A stretch of DNA of 64,000 nt from Streptomyces flavofungini (GTDB taxonomy: Bacteria > Actinomycetota > Actinomycetes > Streptomycetales > Streptomycetaceae), in NCBI RefSeq assembly GCF_030388665.1, contig NZ_CP128846.1, positions 7,660,001 to 7,724,000 of the forward strand. Reading direction: 5' to 3'. Positions 47,152-59,493 of the stretch are shown piece after piece. The position numbers were made by a program, and so were the translations under genes. Under the pieces are notes generated by a model. That model was not told the DNA's origin, searched no databases, and saw only the letters and a list, made by a program, of their open reading frames with translations. Within the stretch, counting starts at the first letter, position 1, and each line of letters starts with the position of its first letter.

Positions 47152-47727
47152 ATGCACGTTGGCGTGACGCTCATAGCGGCCGCGCGCGGCGCCGCACTGC
47201 TCGCCGAGCGGTTCGACGACGACCGACCCCTCGACGAGACGGGCTGGTACGAGGTGCGCCGTGCCGCGCCCGCGCTGCTCCCGCTGGGTGTGGCCGAGCT
47301 GCGCTACTGCTCGCCGACCCCGCGCAGCCGTGCCACCGGCGACGCCCTCGGGCTCGCGCCGCTCGCCCAACCCGCCCTGAGCGACTGCGACATGGGGCGC
47401 TGGCGCGGGTACACGCTGGCCCAGGTGACCGCGGCCGAGCCGGGCGGAGTCGACGCCTGGCTGCGCGACCCGAGGTCGGCTCCGCACGGCGGCGAGTCGC
47501 TGCTCGCGTTCATCTCGCGGGTCGGCGGCTGGCTCGACACCCGGCCCGTCGGGGACGGCGTCCGCGTCGTGGCGGTCGCCGAGCCCGCCGTGGTGCGGGC
47601 GGCGCTCGTGTACGCCCTGAAGGCGCCCCCGTCGACGTACTGGAACATCGACGTGAGCCCGCTGGCGACGGTCAGCCTCGCCGGGGACGGCCGCCGCTGG
47701 AGCCTGCGGATCGGGGCGCCGGTGTAG
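47152..47727 (+). CDS. Histidine-phosphatase-like protein without the RHG histidine, 191 aa
   Basis: The fold is that of histidine phosphatases/phosphoglycerate mutases: an N-terminal strand ending in A-A-A-R-G instead of the usual R-H-G, then R-Y-C-S-P-T-P-R-S-R, D-M-G-R-W-R-G, and A-P-H-G-G-E-S. The catalytic histidine of R-H-G is therefore missing, while the second His (P-H-G-G-E-S) is kept. ATG 47152 is chosen over 47080, which lies in the repeat. Probably a non-catalytic or altered family member. Confidence 0.8.
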   Translation: MHVGVTLIAAARGAALLAERFDDDRPLDETGWYEVRRAAPALLPLGVAELRYCSPTPRSRATGDALGLAPLAQPALSDCDMGRWRGYTLAQVTAAEPGGVDAWLRDPRSAPHGGESLLAFISRVGGWLDTRPVGDGVRVVAVAEPAVVRAALVYALKAPPSTYWNIDVSPLATVSLAGDGRRWSLRIGAPV

Positions 47728-47784
47728 GTGACGCCCAGAGCGCGGGCGTTTCTTCCACCGCTGCCCGGGTCAGGGCGGCCGGGG

Positions 47785-48459
47785 TCAGGGCAGGCGGGTG
47801 TAGTCCGTCGTCAGGAGCAGGTCCTTGGCGGGGCCCGCCACCCGCCAGCGGGTGCGCCAGCGCGACGCGTCGTACACCTCGAACTCGCCCCGGTACAGAT
47901 CCGCCGCGCACGGGTGGTCGGCGGTGTGCCGACCGGAGCGCAGGTCCAGGTCGTGGAAGGGGCGCCCGTCGGCGAACTGGACCACCGCCGTGCCCGCGGG
48001 GGTGCCCGGCAGGAAGCGGAGCGTGCGCTCGGCGGGGCGGGCGACGCCGTGCCAGGTGAAGGTGCCGGACTCGTGGTGGAGCAGACCGGCGGGCTCGGGC
48101 GGTCCCGCCTCGGACGGCTCCGCCCCGGGCCCCGCGTCCGCGAGCGGCGTGAACCGGGTGATCCCCTCGAACCGGCCCTCGACCGATTCCACCGATTCCA
48201 CCGCCTCCTGCGCCCCCTCTGTCCCCTCAGCCCCCTCTGTCCCCCCAGCTCCCTCTGTCCCCTCTGCCTCGCCCGCACCGTCTGTCGCGGTCCCGGCGAA
48301 GTCCCGCACCGTCCGCTCGACGCGCCAGCTCCCGGCCAGGTACGCCAGCACGTCCGGCACCGGGTGCGCCGGACGCACCGGAGGCGTCGCGGCGACGGCG
48401 CGCTCGTCAGGCCCGGAGGCGGAGGCGGAGGCGGAAGGGGAGGCGGGGACAGGGGGCAT
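47785..48459 (-). CDS. DUF6314-like protein with repetitive insert, 224 aa
   Basis: The core (V-L-A-Y-L-A-G-S-W-R-V-E-R-T-V-R-D, then H-H-E-S-G-T-F-T-W-H-G, F-H-D-L-D-L-R-S-G-R and late W-R-V-A-G-P-A-K-D) matches DUF6314, a lipocalin-like family common in Streptomyces. Residues about 58-92 are an inserted Gly/Glu/Ala/Thr low-complexity tract (E-G-T-E-G-A repeats) coded by near-identical short DNA repeats. The N-terminal Ser/Ala repeat is also low complexity. Function unknown. Confidence 0.75.
   Translation of the reverse strand: MPPVPASPSASASASGPDERAVAATPPVRPAHPVPDVLAYLAGSWRVERTVRDFAGTATDGAGEAEGTEGAGGTEGAEGTEGAQEAVESVESVEGRFEGITRFTPLADAGPGAEPSEAGPPEPAGLLHHESGTFTWHGVARPAERTLRFLPGTPAGTAVVQFADGRPFHDLDLRSGRHTADHPCAADLYRGEFEVYDASRWRTRWRVAGPAKDLLLTTDYTRLP
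48185..48275. repeat. Short tandem repeats inside the DUF6314-like gene
   Basis: CCGATTCCA is repeated and CCCCTCTGTCCC recurs three to four times. They code E-S-V and T-E-G-A type repeats. Confidence 0.75.
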
Positions 48460-48478
48460 GCCCGCAGGCTACTCCGGT

Positions 48479-49468
48479 CTACTTGTCGACGATCGACAGG
48501 CTGTTCTCGTCGTAGCGGGTCCCGGCGACGCGCTCCGCCGGGGCCGCCGCCTCGATCGCGGCCAGCTCGTCGGCGGAGAGTCCGAGGGTGGCGGCGGCCA
48601 GGTTCTCCTCCAGGTACTTCTGGCGGCGCGTGCCCGGGATCGGGACCACGTCGTCGCCGCGGTGCTGCACCCACGCGAGCGCGAGCTGCCCGGCCGTGAC
48701 GCCGCGCCGGGCCGCGAGGTCGTTGAGGGCGTCGACGATGGCGAGGTTGCGCTCCAGGTTGCCGTCGGCGAACCGCGGCTGGGTGCGCCGCATGTCGCCC
48801 TCCTCCAGGCTGTCGACCGAGGTGTACTTGCCGGTCAGAAAGCCCCGGCCGAGCGGCGAGAACGGCACGATGCCGATGCCGAGCTCCCGGCAGACCGGCG
48901 CGATCTCGTCCTGCAGGTCCCGCGTCCACAGCGACCACTCGCTCTGCAGCGCCGCGATGGGGTGCACGGCGTGGGCGCGCCGGATCGTGCGCGCGCTCGC
49001 CTCCGACAGGCCGAGGTGGCGCACCTTCCCCGCGGCGACGAGCTCGGCCATCGCGCCGACGGTCTCCTCGATCGGCACGTCCGGGTCGACGCGGTGCACG
49101 TAGTAGAGGTCGATGTGGTCGACGCCGAGGCGGCGCAGCGAGGCGTCACAGGCCTCGCGTACGTAGGCGGCGTCGCCCCGGATCCGGAGGGGTTCGCCCA
49201 GGCGGTTGGCAAAGCCGAACTTCGTGGCGAGGACGGCCTGTTCGCGCCGGTGGCCGGTGAGGGCGCGGCCGAGCAGCTCCTCGTTGTGCCCGTCGCCGTA
49301 GTAGTCGGAGGTGTCGAGCAGGGTGACGCCGAGGTCGAGCGCGCGGTGGATGGTGGCGGTCGACGTGGCGTCGTCCGAGGTGCCGTAGGCATCGCTCATC
49401 CCCATGCAGCCGAGTCCCTGTGCGGAGACCGTGAGGGCGCCGAGCCTGCGGGTGGGCATGCCGGTCAT
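48479..49468 (-). CDS. Aldo/keto reductase, 329 aa
   Basis: All catalytic tetrad regions are visible: L-L-D-T-S-D-Y-Y-G (Asp, Tyr), V-L-A-T-K-F-G (Lys) and Y-Y-V-H-R-V-D (His); G-C-M-G-M-S and [12 protein letters not shown] are typical of this AKR subgroup. NADPH-dependent reduction of a carbonyl; substrate unknown. ATG 49468 follows AGGAGGTACG. A second ATG (MPTRRLG) 9 nt later is possible. Confidence 0.94.
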   Translation of the reverse strand: MTGMPTRRLGALTVSAQGLGCMGMSDAYGTSDDATSTATIHRALDLGVTLLDTSDYYGDGHNEELLGRALTGHRREQAVLATKFGFANRLGEPLRIRGDAAYVREACDASLRRLGVDHIDLYYVHRVDPDVPIEETVGAMAELVAAGKVRHLGLSEASARTIRRAHAVHPIAALQSEWSLWTRDLQDEIAPVCRELGIGIVPFSPLGRGFLTGKYTSVDSLEEGDMRRTQPRFADGNLERNLAIVDALNDLAARRGVTAGQLALAWVQHRGDDVVPIPGTRRQKYLEENLAAATLGLSADELAAIEAAAPAERVAGTRYDENSLSIVDK

Positions 49469-49559
49469 GTCGTACCTCCTGGTGGAGCGGTGTTCTTGGG
49501 CGTGACCCTAGGAGTTGGAGTGCGCTCCACCGCAAACAGTTTCCGCGGTGGCCGAGGCG

Positions 49560-50255
49560 GGCGTGGAGGGCCGGCCCCAACCCGGCCTCCCAGCAGGAGC
49601 TGAACGCGGCGGGCGCGCGCTGCGCCGACGTCACCGTCCCGCTCGGCCACGCCGACCCGGACGGCCGCACCCTCCCGACCGCCGTGTCCCGGATCAAGGC
49701 GACCGCACCCGAGTCCGAGCGCCGCGGCGTCCTGCTCACCAACCCGGGCGGACCCGGCGGCACGGGACTCGCGTACCCCCTCGGGCTGCGCCCCGCCCTC
49801 AAGGACGTCGCGCCTCAAGGACGTCGCGGGCCGCTACGACCTGATCGGCTTCGACCCGCGCTTCCTCGGCGGGAGCACCCCGATCACCTGCGACCCCGCC
49901 GACAAGCCCGCCCCGCCCGCGACGACGAGCCCACGCGCGGACTTCGACGCGGCGGTGCGCGACGCCTGCGAGGACGCGCGCGGCCGCCACGCGGTACGAG
50001 CGGTTCCAGCGCTCGGGGGCGCCCGAACTCGCCGCGATGCTGAAGATGCTGAACTCGCCCGAGGCCGCGGGCAGCATGCTCGGTGGCATGTTCTTCATGT
50101 GCGGCGACGGCGGCTGGCCCGCGGCCACGGCGTGTACGGCCGTGCGGTCGACGGTCCGACCCCGGTGCCGTGCGCCGACGCGCCGTCAACGACTGCCTCC
50201 GGAGCGGCGAACTGCCGGACAGCGACCGGGAGTGCCCGGCTCCACGGTCGGCTGA
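49560..50255 (+). pseudogene. Remnant of a secreted S33 (tripeptidyl-aminopeptidase-like) hydrolase gene
   Basis: Fragments in different frames read V-T-V-P-L-G-H-A-D-P-D-G-R-T, V-L-L-T-N-P-G-G-P-G-G-T-G and, after a shift, Y-D-L-I-G-F-D-P-R-F-L-G-G-S-T-P-I-T-C, the N-terminal half of S33 hydrolases. A 16-bp tandem duplication at 49797-49828 causes one shift. After D-A-C-E-D-A-R-G the text jumps to R-Y-E-R-F-Q-R-S-G-A-P-E-L, so the central part with the G-x-S-x-G nucleophile is deleted. Signal peptide and C-terminus are gone too. Host pseudogene. Confidence 0.85.
49797..49828. repeat. 16-bp perfect tandem duplication
   Basis: CCTCAAGGACGTCGCG occurs at 49797-49812 and again at 49813-49828. 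It shifts the reading frame of the S33 remnant. Confidence 0.95.
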
Positions 50256-50302
50256 CCACGCCGGTGGCACCGGCCCCATGAGGCGGCCGACCCCGCCCGG
50301 AG

Positions 50303-51271
50303 TCACGCGAAGGCGTCGAGCCCGGTGAGTCCGGCGGACAGCTCCCACAGCCTGGCCGCCGCGACCGGGTCCACCGCCCACGGCTTCACGCCGCCGACCA
50401 GCATGTCGTCGGTCGTGGCGGGCCCCGCGATGTCGCAGTCCTGGCAGTAGGCGCCGCCGTGGCCCTCAAGGAGGGGCGACGTCGCCGCCCACACGGCCGT
50501 GGCCGCGCCCTGCGCCGGGGACTTGAAGCCGTCGGCGGGCCTGCCGTCGCGGTCCATCCAGCCCCGCGCGATCTGCTGCTCGCGCGGGACGTGGCGCTGG
50601 AGCGGGGTGAGGACGCTGCCCGGGTGGACGGCGAAGGCGCGCGGGCCCCGGTCGCCGGTGAGGGCGTCCAGGTGCCGGGCGAACAGGGCGTTCGCCGTCT
50701 TGGACTGGGCGTAGGCGAGCCACGGGTCGTAGGGGGAGCGGCGGAAGTGCGGGTCGTCCCAGCGGACGTCGGAGAGGAAGTGGCCCGACGACGCCACCGA
50801 CACGACGCGGGCGCGGCCCGGGGTCAGCGCCGGGGCGATGAGGTTGACCAGGGCGTGGTGGCCGAGGTGGTTCACCGCGAAGTGGGCCTCCCAGCCGGGG
50901 CCGACGCGGGTCTCGGGGCAGGCCATGATGCCCGCGTTCGCGATGAGGATGTCGACGGCGCGGCCGCTCGCGAGGACGCCGTCGGCGAAGGCGCGGACGC
51001 TGCCGAGGTCCGCGAGGTCGAGCGCGGCGACTTCGGTGCCGGGGGTGTCGCGCAGGGCGGCCGCGGCCGTCTCCGGCCTGCGTGCCGGGACGACCACGTG
51101 GGCCCCGGCGCGGGCGAGGGCGCGGGTGGCTGCGAGGCCGAGCCCGGAGTAGCCGCCGGTGATCACGGCGGTCCTGCCGGTGAGGTCGACGCCCCGCAGT
51201 ACGTCGTCGGCCGTGCTGCGGGCGTCGTGGCCGGAGCCGAGGGGGTGCTGGGCGGTGGTCCTGTTCGTCAT
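50303..51271 (-). CDS. Short-chain dehydrogenase/reductase, 322 aa
   Basis: Rossmann motif T-G-G-Y-S-G-L-G, then D-L-A-D-L, N-A-G-I-M and the catalytic S (V-A-S-S-G) with Y-A-Q-S-K. The longer-than-usual length and H-L-G-H-H-A-L place it among retinol-dehydrogenase-like SDRs. NAD(P)-dependent alcohol/ketone conversion; substrate unknown. It is divergent from a MerR regulator and has a MerR-type spaced promoter in front. Confidence 0.92.
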   Translation of the reverse strand: MTNRTTAQHPLGSGHDARSTADDVLRGVDLTGRTAVITGGYSGLGLAATRALARAGAHVVVPARRPETAAAALRDTPGTEVAALDLADLGSVRAFADGVLASGRAVDILIANAGIMACPETRVGPGWEAHFAVNHLGHHALVNLIAPALTPGRARVVSVASSGHFLSDVRWDDPHFRRSPYDPWLAYAQSKTANALFARHLDALTGDRGPRAFAVHPGSVLTPLQRHVPREQQIARGWMDRDGRPADGFKSPAQGAATAVWAATSPLLEGHGGAYCQDCDIAGPATTDDMLVGGVKPWAVDPVAAARLWELSAGLTGLDAFA

Positions 51272-51288
51272 GCGAAGGACGCTAGAAC

Positions 51289-51304
51289 CTAGACTGCGAT
51301 CTAG
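51289..51304. promoter_or_regulatory. Probable MerR operator
   Basis: CTAGA-N6-TCTAG is a perfect dyad lying between a TTGATC -35-like and a TTCTAG -10-like element on the minus strand, the geometry MerR regulators use. It lies between the SDR gene and the MerR gene. Confidence 0.65.
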
Positions 51305-51378
51305 ATCAAGCTCGGCCCGGAGCCGGATCGAGCCGGGCCCGGGGCCGGATCGAGCTCGGTGTGGAGGGGGACGTGGAC

Positions 51379-55511
<4,133 letters not shown>

Positions 55512-55566
55512 TCGGCGCGCCCGCGGCCGCCGGGCCGCATCCGACGACCGCCGACAAGGAGACGCA

Positions 55567-56718
55567 GTGAGTGTCACGGCAGCCAAGGGGTTCCGGGCGG
55601 CGGGCATCGCCGCCGGGATCAAGGAGAGCGGCAACCCGGACCTGGCCCTCGTGGTCAACGAGGGTCCTCGCCTGGCCGCCGCGGGCGTCTTCACGTCCAA
55701 CCGCGTGAAGGCCGCGCCGGTCCTGTGGTCCGAGCAGGTCCTCAAGGGCGGGCAGGTGTCGGCGGTCGTCCTCAACTCCGGCGGCGCCAACGCCTGCACG
55801 GGCCCGCGGGGCTTCCAGGACACGCACGCCACGGCCGAGAAGGTCGCCGGCACGCTCGGCCTGAACGCGGGCGAGGTCGCCGTCGCGTCGACCGGACTCA
55901 TCGGCGTGACGCTCCCCATGGACAAGCTCCTGCCGGGCGTCGAGACGGCGGTCGCGGCCCTGTCCGCGCACGGCGGCGAGAAGGCCGCCATCGCCATCAA
56001 GACCACCGACAGCGTGCACAAGACCGCGGTCGTCGAGGGCGATGGCTGGACGGTCGGCGGCATGGCCAAGGGCGCGGGCATGCTCGCCCCCGGCCTCGCC
56101 ACGATGCTCGTCGTCCTCACCACCGACGCCGACATCCCGGCCCCCGACCTCGACAAGGCCCTGCGCGAGGCGACCCGGCTCACCTTCGACCGGGTCGACT
56201 CCGACGGCTGCATGTCCACCAACGACACCGTGCTCCTGCTCGCCTCCGGCGCCTCCGGAGCGACCCCGGAGTACGCGGAGTTCGCCGAGGCCGTCCGCAC
56301 CGTCTGCGACGACCTGGCGCGCCAGCTCATCGGCGACGCCGAGGGCGCGAGCAAGGACATCCGCATCGAGGTCATCGGCGCCGCCGACGAGGACGACGCC
56401 GTCGAGGTGGGCCGCTCCATCGCCCGCAACAACCTCCTCAAGTGCGCCATCCACGGCGAGGACCCGAACTGGGGCCGCGTGCTCTCCGCCATCGGCACCA
56501 CGTCCGCGACCTTCGAGCCGGACCGCCTGAACGTCGCCATCAACGACGTCTGGGTCTGCAAGAACGGCTCGGTCGGCGAGGACCGCGACCTGGTGGACAT
56601 GCGCTACCGCGAGGTGCGGATCACCGCCGACCTCGCCGCCGGGTCCGCGTCCGCCGTCATCTGGGCCAACGACCTCACCGCCGACTACGTCCACGAGAAC
56701 AGCGCGTACTCCTCGTAG
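55567..56718 (+). CDS. argJ: Bifunctional ornithine acetyltransferase/N-acetylglutamate synthase, 383 aa
   Basis: Self-cleaving site L-A-P-G-L-A-T-M-L with the nucleophilic Thr; G-K-G-A-G-M before it; the conserved G-E-D-P-N-W-G-R segment near the end. It recycles the acetyl group in arginine synthesis. GTG 55567 overlaps a TGA of an upstream reading frame. 55 nt separate it from argC. The D-P-N-W-G here is a normal ArgJ motif unrelated to the phage peptide. Confidence 0.97.
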   Translation: MSVTAAKGFRAAGIAAGIKESGNPDLALVVNEGPRLAAAGVFTSNRVKAAPVLWSEQVLKGGQVSAVVLNSGGANACTGPRGFQDTHATAEKVAGTLGLNAGEVAVASTGLIGVTLPMDKLLPGVETAVAALSAHGGEKAAIAIKTTDSVHKTAVVEGDGWTVGGMAKGAGMLAPGLATMLVVLTTDADIPAPDLDKALREATRLTFDRVDSDGCMSTNDTVLLLASGASGATPEYAEFAEAVRTVCDDLARQLIGDAEGASKDIRIEVIGAADEDDAVEVGRSIARNNLLKCAIHGEDPNWGRVLSAIGTTSATFEPDRLNVAINDVWVCKNGSVGEDRDLVDMRYREVRITADLAAGSASAVIWANDLTADYVHENSAYSS

Positions 56719-56781
56719 CCCGTACCGCACCCGCTCGTCCCCCTTCCCCGCGCGGTACGTCCTCTCCACCTGGAAAGCCCC

Positions 56782-57708
56782 ATGAACACCCGCAAGCACA
56801 CCGCACTGCCCAAGGCGCAGATCCTGATCGAGGCGCTGCCCTGGCTGACCCGCCACCGCGGCAAGACCGTCGTCATCAAGTTCGGCGGCAACGCCATGGT
56901 GGACAAGGACCTCAAGGCCGCGTTCGCCCAGGACGTCGTGTTCCTGCACCACGCCGGGCTGCGCCCGGTCGTGGTGCACGGCGGCGGCCCGCAGATCAGC
57001 GCCCAGCTCGACAAACAGGGCCTGGTCAGCGAGTTCAAGGCGGGACTTCGCGTGACGACGCCGGAGGCCATGGACGTCGTCCGGATGGTCCTCGCCGGGC
57101 AGGTGCAGCGCGAGCTCGTGGGGCTGCTCAACGAACACGGCCCCCTCGCCGTGGGCCTCACCGGCGAGGACGCGCACACCATCACCGCGACCCGGCACCG
57201 GCCGCTGATCGAGGGCGAGCTCGTCGACATCGGTCAGGTCGGCGAGGTCACCGAGATCGACACCGGCGCCATCGAGGCGCTGCTCGCGGACGGCCGCATC
57301 CCGGTCGTCTCCTCGATCGCCCGCTCCCAGGACGAAGGTGGCAAGGGGCATGTCTACAACGTCAATGCTGATACGGCGGCTGCGGCACTCGCTGCGGCGC
57401 TTGGTGCCGAGACGCTGATGGTGCTCACGGATGTGGAGGGCCTCTACGAGGACTGGCCGCACAGCGACGACGTCATCAGCCGCCTGACCGCCACCGAGCT
57501 GGAGAAGCTCATCCCCGAGCTGTCCAGCGGCATGGTGCCGAAGATGCGGGGCTGCCTGCACGCCGTGCGCAACGGCGTGCACACCGCGCGCGTCATCGAC
57601 GGGCGCGTCCAGCACTCGATCCTGCTGGAGATCTTCACCGACGAGGGAATCGGCACGATGGTCGTGCCGGACGAACTGACCGAGCCGCACGAGGGGGACC
57701 CGGCATGA
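56782..57708 (+). CDS. argB: N-acetylglutamate kinase, 308 aa
   Basis: K-F-G-G-N-A-M near residue 33 and H-G-G-G-P-Q-I near 75 form the phosphate-binding loops; V-N-A-D-T-A-A follows. It phosphorylates N-acetylglutamate, the usual feedback point for arginine. The stop overlaps the argD start by 4 nt (ATGA). Confidence 0.97.
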   Translation: MNTRKHTALPKAQILIEALPWLTRHRGKTVVIKFGGNAMVDKDLKAAFAQDVVFLHHAGLRPVVVHGGGPQISAQLDKQGLVSEFKAGLRVTTPEAMDVVRMVLAGQVQRELVGLLNEHGPLAVGLTGEDAHTITATRHRPLIEGELVDIGQVGEVTEIDTGAIEALLADGRIPVVSSIARSQDEGGKGHVYNVNADTAAAALAAALGAETLMVLTDVEGLYEDWPHSDDVISRLTATELEKLIPELSSGMVPKMRGCLHAVRNGVHTARVIDGRVQHSILLEIFTDEGIGTMVVPDELTEPHEGDPA

Positions 57709-58940
57709 CCACCAACCAGGAGCTGACCCGGCGCTGGCAGGGCGCGCTGATGGACAACTACGGCACGCCCCGCATCCCGCTGGTCCGCGGCGCGGGCAGC
57801 ACGCTGTGGGACGCCGACGGCAAGGAGTACACCGACTTCGTCGGCGGCATCGCCGTGAACGCCCTCGGCCACGCCCACCCCGCGGTCGTGGAGGCCGTGT
57901 CCCGGCAGATCGGCGCACTCGGCCACGTCTCGAACCTCTTCGTCGCCGAGCCGCCCGTCGCGCTCGCCGAGCGGCTGCTCGACCTCTTCGGCCGCGACGG
58001 CCGGGTGTTCTTCTGCAACTCGGGCGCGGAGGCCAACGAGGGCGCGTTCAAGATCGGCCGCCTGACGGGCCGCACCCACATGGTCGCCACCGACGGCGGC
58101 TTCCACGGCCGCACCATGGGCGCCCTCGCCCTCACCGGCCAGCCCGGCAAGCAGGAGCCCTTCCTGCCGCTGCCCGGCGACGTCACGCACGTCCCGTACG
58201 GGGACGTGGAGGCCCTGCGCGCCGCCGTCACCGAGGACACCGCCTTCGTGATCATCGAGCCGATCCAGGGCGAGAACGGCGCCGTCGTCCCGCCCACCGG
58301 CTATCTGAAGGCGGCCCGCGACATCACCCGCGCCACCGGGACGCTGCTCGTCCTCGACGAGGTGCAGACCGGAATCGGCCGTACCGGCCACTGGTTCGCA
58401 CACCTCGCGCAGGAGGGCGTGGACCCGGACGTCGTCACGCTCGCCAAGGGCCTCGGCGGTGGCCTGCCGCTCGGCGCGACCGTCGCGTTCGGCCCGACGG
58501 CCGACCTCCTGAAGCCGGGCCACCACGGCACGACGTTCGGCGGCAACCCCGTCGCCTGCGCCGCCGGACTCGCCGTCATCGACACCGTCGTGGCCGAGGG
58601 CCTGCTCGAGAACACCAAGCGCGCCGGGGAGAAGCTGCGGGACGGAATCGAGTCAGCGGGGCACGCGTTGGTCGACCATGTCAGGGGTGCGGGCCTGCTG
58701 CTGGGTATCGTGCTCACCGAGCCGCTGGCAGTCCAGGTGCAGCAGGCGGCTCAGGACGCCGGCTTCCTGGTCAACGCGCCCGCCCCCGATGTCGTACGGC
58801 TGATGCCGCCGCTGAACGTGCGCGACACCGAGGTGGACGCCTTCCTCCGGGCCCTGCCCGGCGTTCTCGACCAGGCCAACGCGGCCAACGGGGCCGACGC
58901 GGGCAACGCCGGCAACGGGGACGGACGAACCGGGGAATGA
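57705..58940 (+). CDS. argD: Acetylornithine aminotransferase, 411 aa
   Basis: Class-III aminotransferase: [34 protein letters not shown] and the PLP-lysine in T-L-A-K-G-L-G-G-G. It makes N-acetylornithine. The start overlaps argB. The last 25 residues ([14 protein letters not shown]) are a low-complexity tail not needed for the fold. Confidence 0.97.
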   Translation: MTTNQELTRRWQGALMDNYGTPRIPLVRGAGSTLWDADGKEYTDFVGGIAVNALGHAHPAVVEAVSRQIGALGHVSNLFVAEPPVALAERLLDLFGRDGRVFFCNSGAEANEGAFKIGRLTGRTHMVATDGGFHGRTMGALALTGQPGKQEPFLPLPGDVTHVPYGDVEALRAAVTEDTAFVIIEPIQGENGAVVPPTGYLKAARDITRATGTLLVLDEVQTGIGRTGHWFAHLAQEGVDPDVVTLAKGLGGGLPLGATVAFGPTADLLKPGHHGTTFGGNPVACAAGLAVIDTVVAEGLLENTKRAGEKLRDGIESAGHALVDHVRGAGLLLGIVLTEPLAVQVQQAAQDAGFLVNAPAPDVVRLMPPLNVRDTEVDAFLRALPGVLDQANAANGADAGNAGNGDGRTGE

Positions 58941-58947
58941 GACGACG

Positions 58948-59493
58948 ATGAGCCACGCGCAGGACAACGGGCCGGCCGAGCAGGCGGGACCCGCCGTGCC
59001 GCAGACCCGCACCGCACGCCACCGCCGGATCGTGGACATCCTCAACCGGCAGCCGGTGCGCTCGCAGAGCCAGCTGGCCAAGCTCCTGGCCGACGACGGC
59101 CTGACCGTCACCCAGGCCACCCTCTCCCGGGACCTCGACGAGCTGAACGCCGTCAAGATCCGCAACACCGAGGGCGACCTGATCTACGCCGTGCCCAGCG
59201 AGGGCGGCTTCCGCACCCCGCGCGCACCGCTCGGCGAGTCGGCCAAGGAGCAGCGCATGCGGCGCCTCTCCGTGGAACTGCTCATCTCCGCGGAGGCCTC
59301 GGCCAACCTCGTCGTCCTGCGCACCCCGCCCGGTGCCGCCCAGTTCCTCGCCTCCGCCATTGACCAGGCCGAACTCCACGACATCCTCGGGACGATCGCG
59401 GGCGACGACACGGTGATGCTGATCAGCAGGGAGCCGAGCGGGGGACAGGCCCTCGCGGACCATCTGCTGCGGCTGGCCTCCAACGAACACTAA
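58948..59493 (+). CDS. argR: Arginine repressor ArgR, 181 aa
   Basis: N-terminal winged helix ([27 protein letters not shown]) and C-terminal oligomerisation/arginine-binding domain ([10 protein letters not shown]). It represses the cluster when arginine is plentiful. 7 nt after argD. The TAA stop overlaps the convergent TAG of the next gene by 3 bases. Confidence 0.96.
   Translation: MSHAQDNGPAEQAGPAVPQTRTARHRRIVDILNRQPVRSQSQLAKLLADDGLTVTQATLSRDLDELNAVKIRNTEGDLIYAVPSEGGFRTPRAPLGESAKEQRMRRLSVELLISAEASANLVVLRTPPGAAQFLASAIDQAELHDILGTIAGDDTVMLISREPSGGQALADHLLRLASNEH

Noticed and set aside
47825..49603. 592-aa plus-strand open frame
   Set aside because: Antisense to the DUF6314-like and aldo/keto reductase genes, both with recognisable domains.
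56457..56480. DPNWG in ArgJ as a third member of the phage peptide motif set
   Set aside because: G-E-D-P-N-W-G-R is a normal conserved segment of ArgJ; it shows that the pentapeptide alone is weak evidence.
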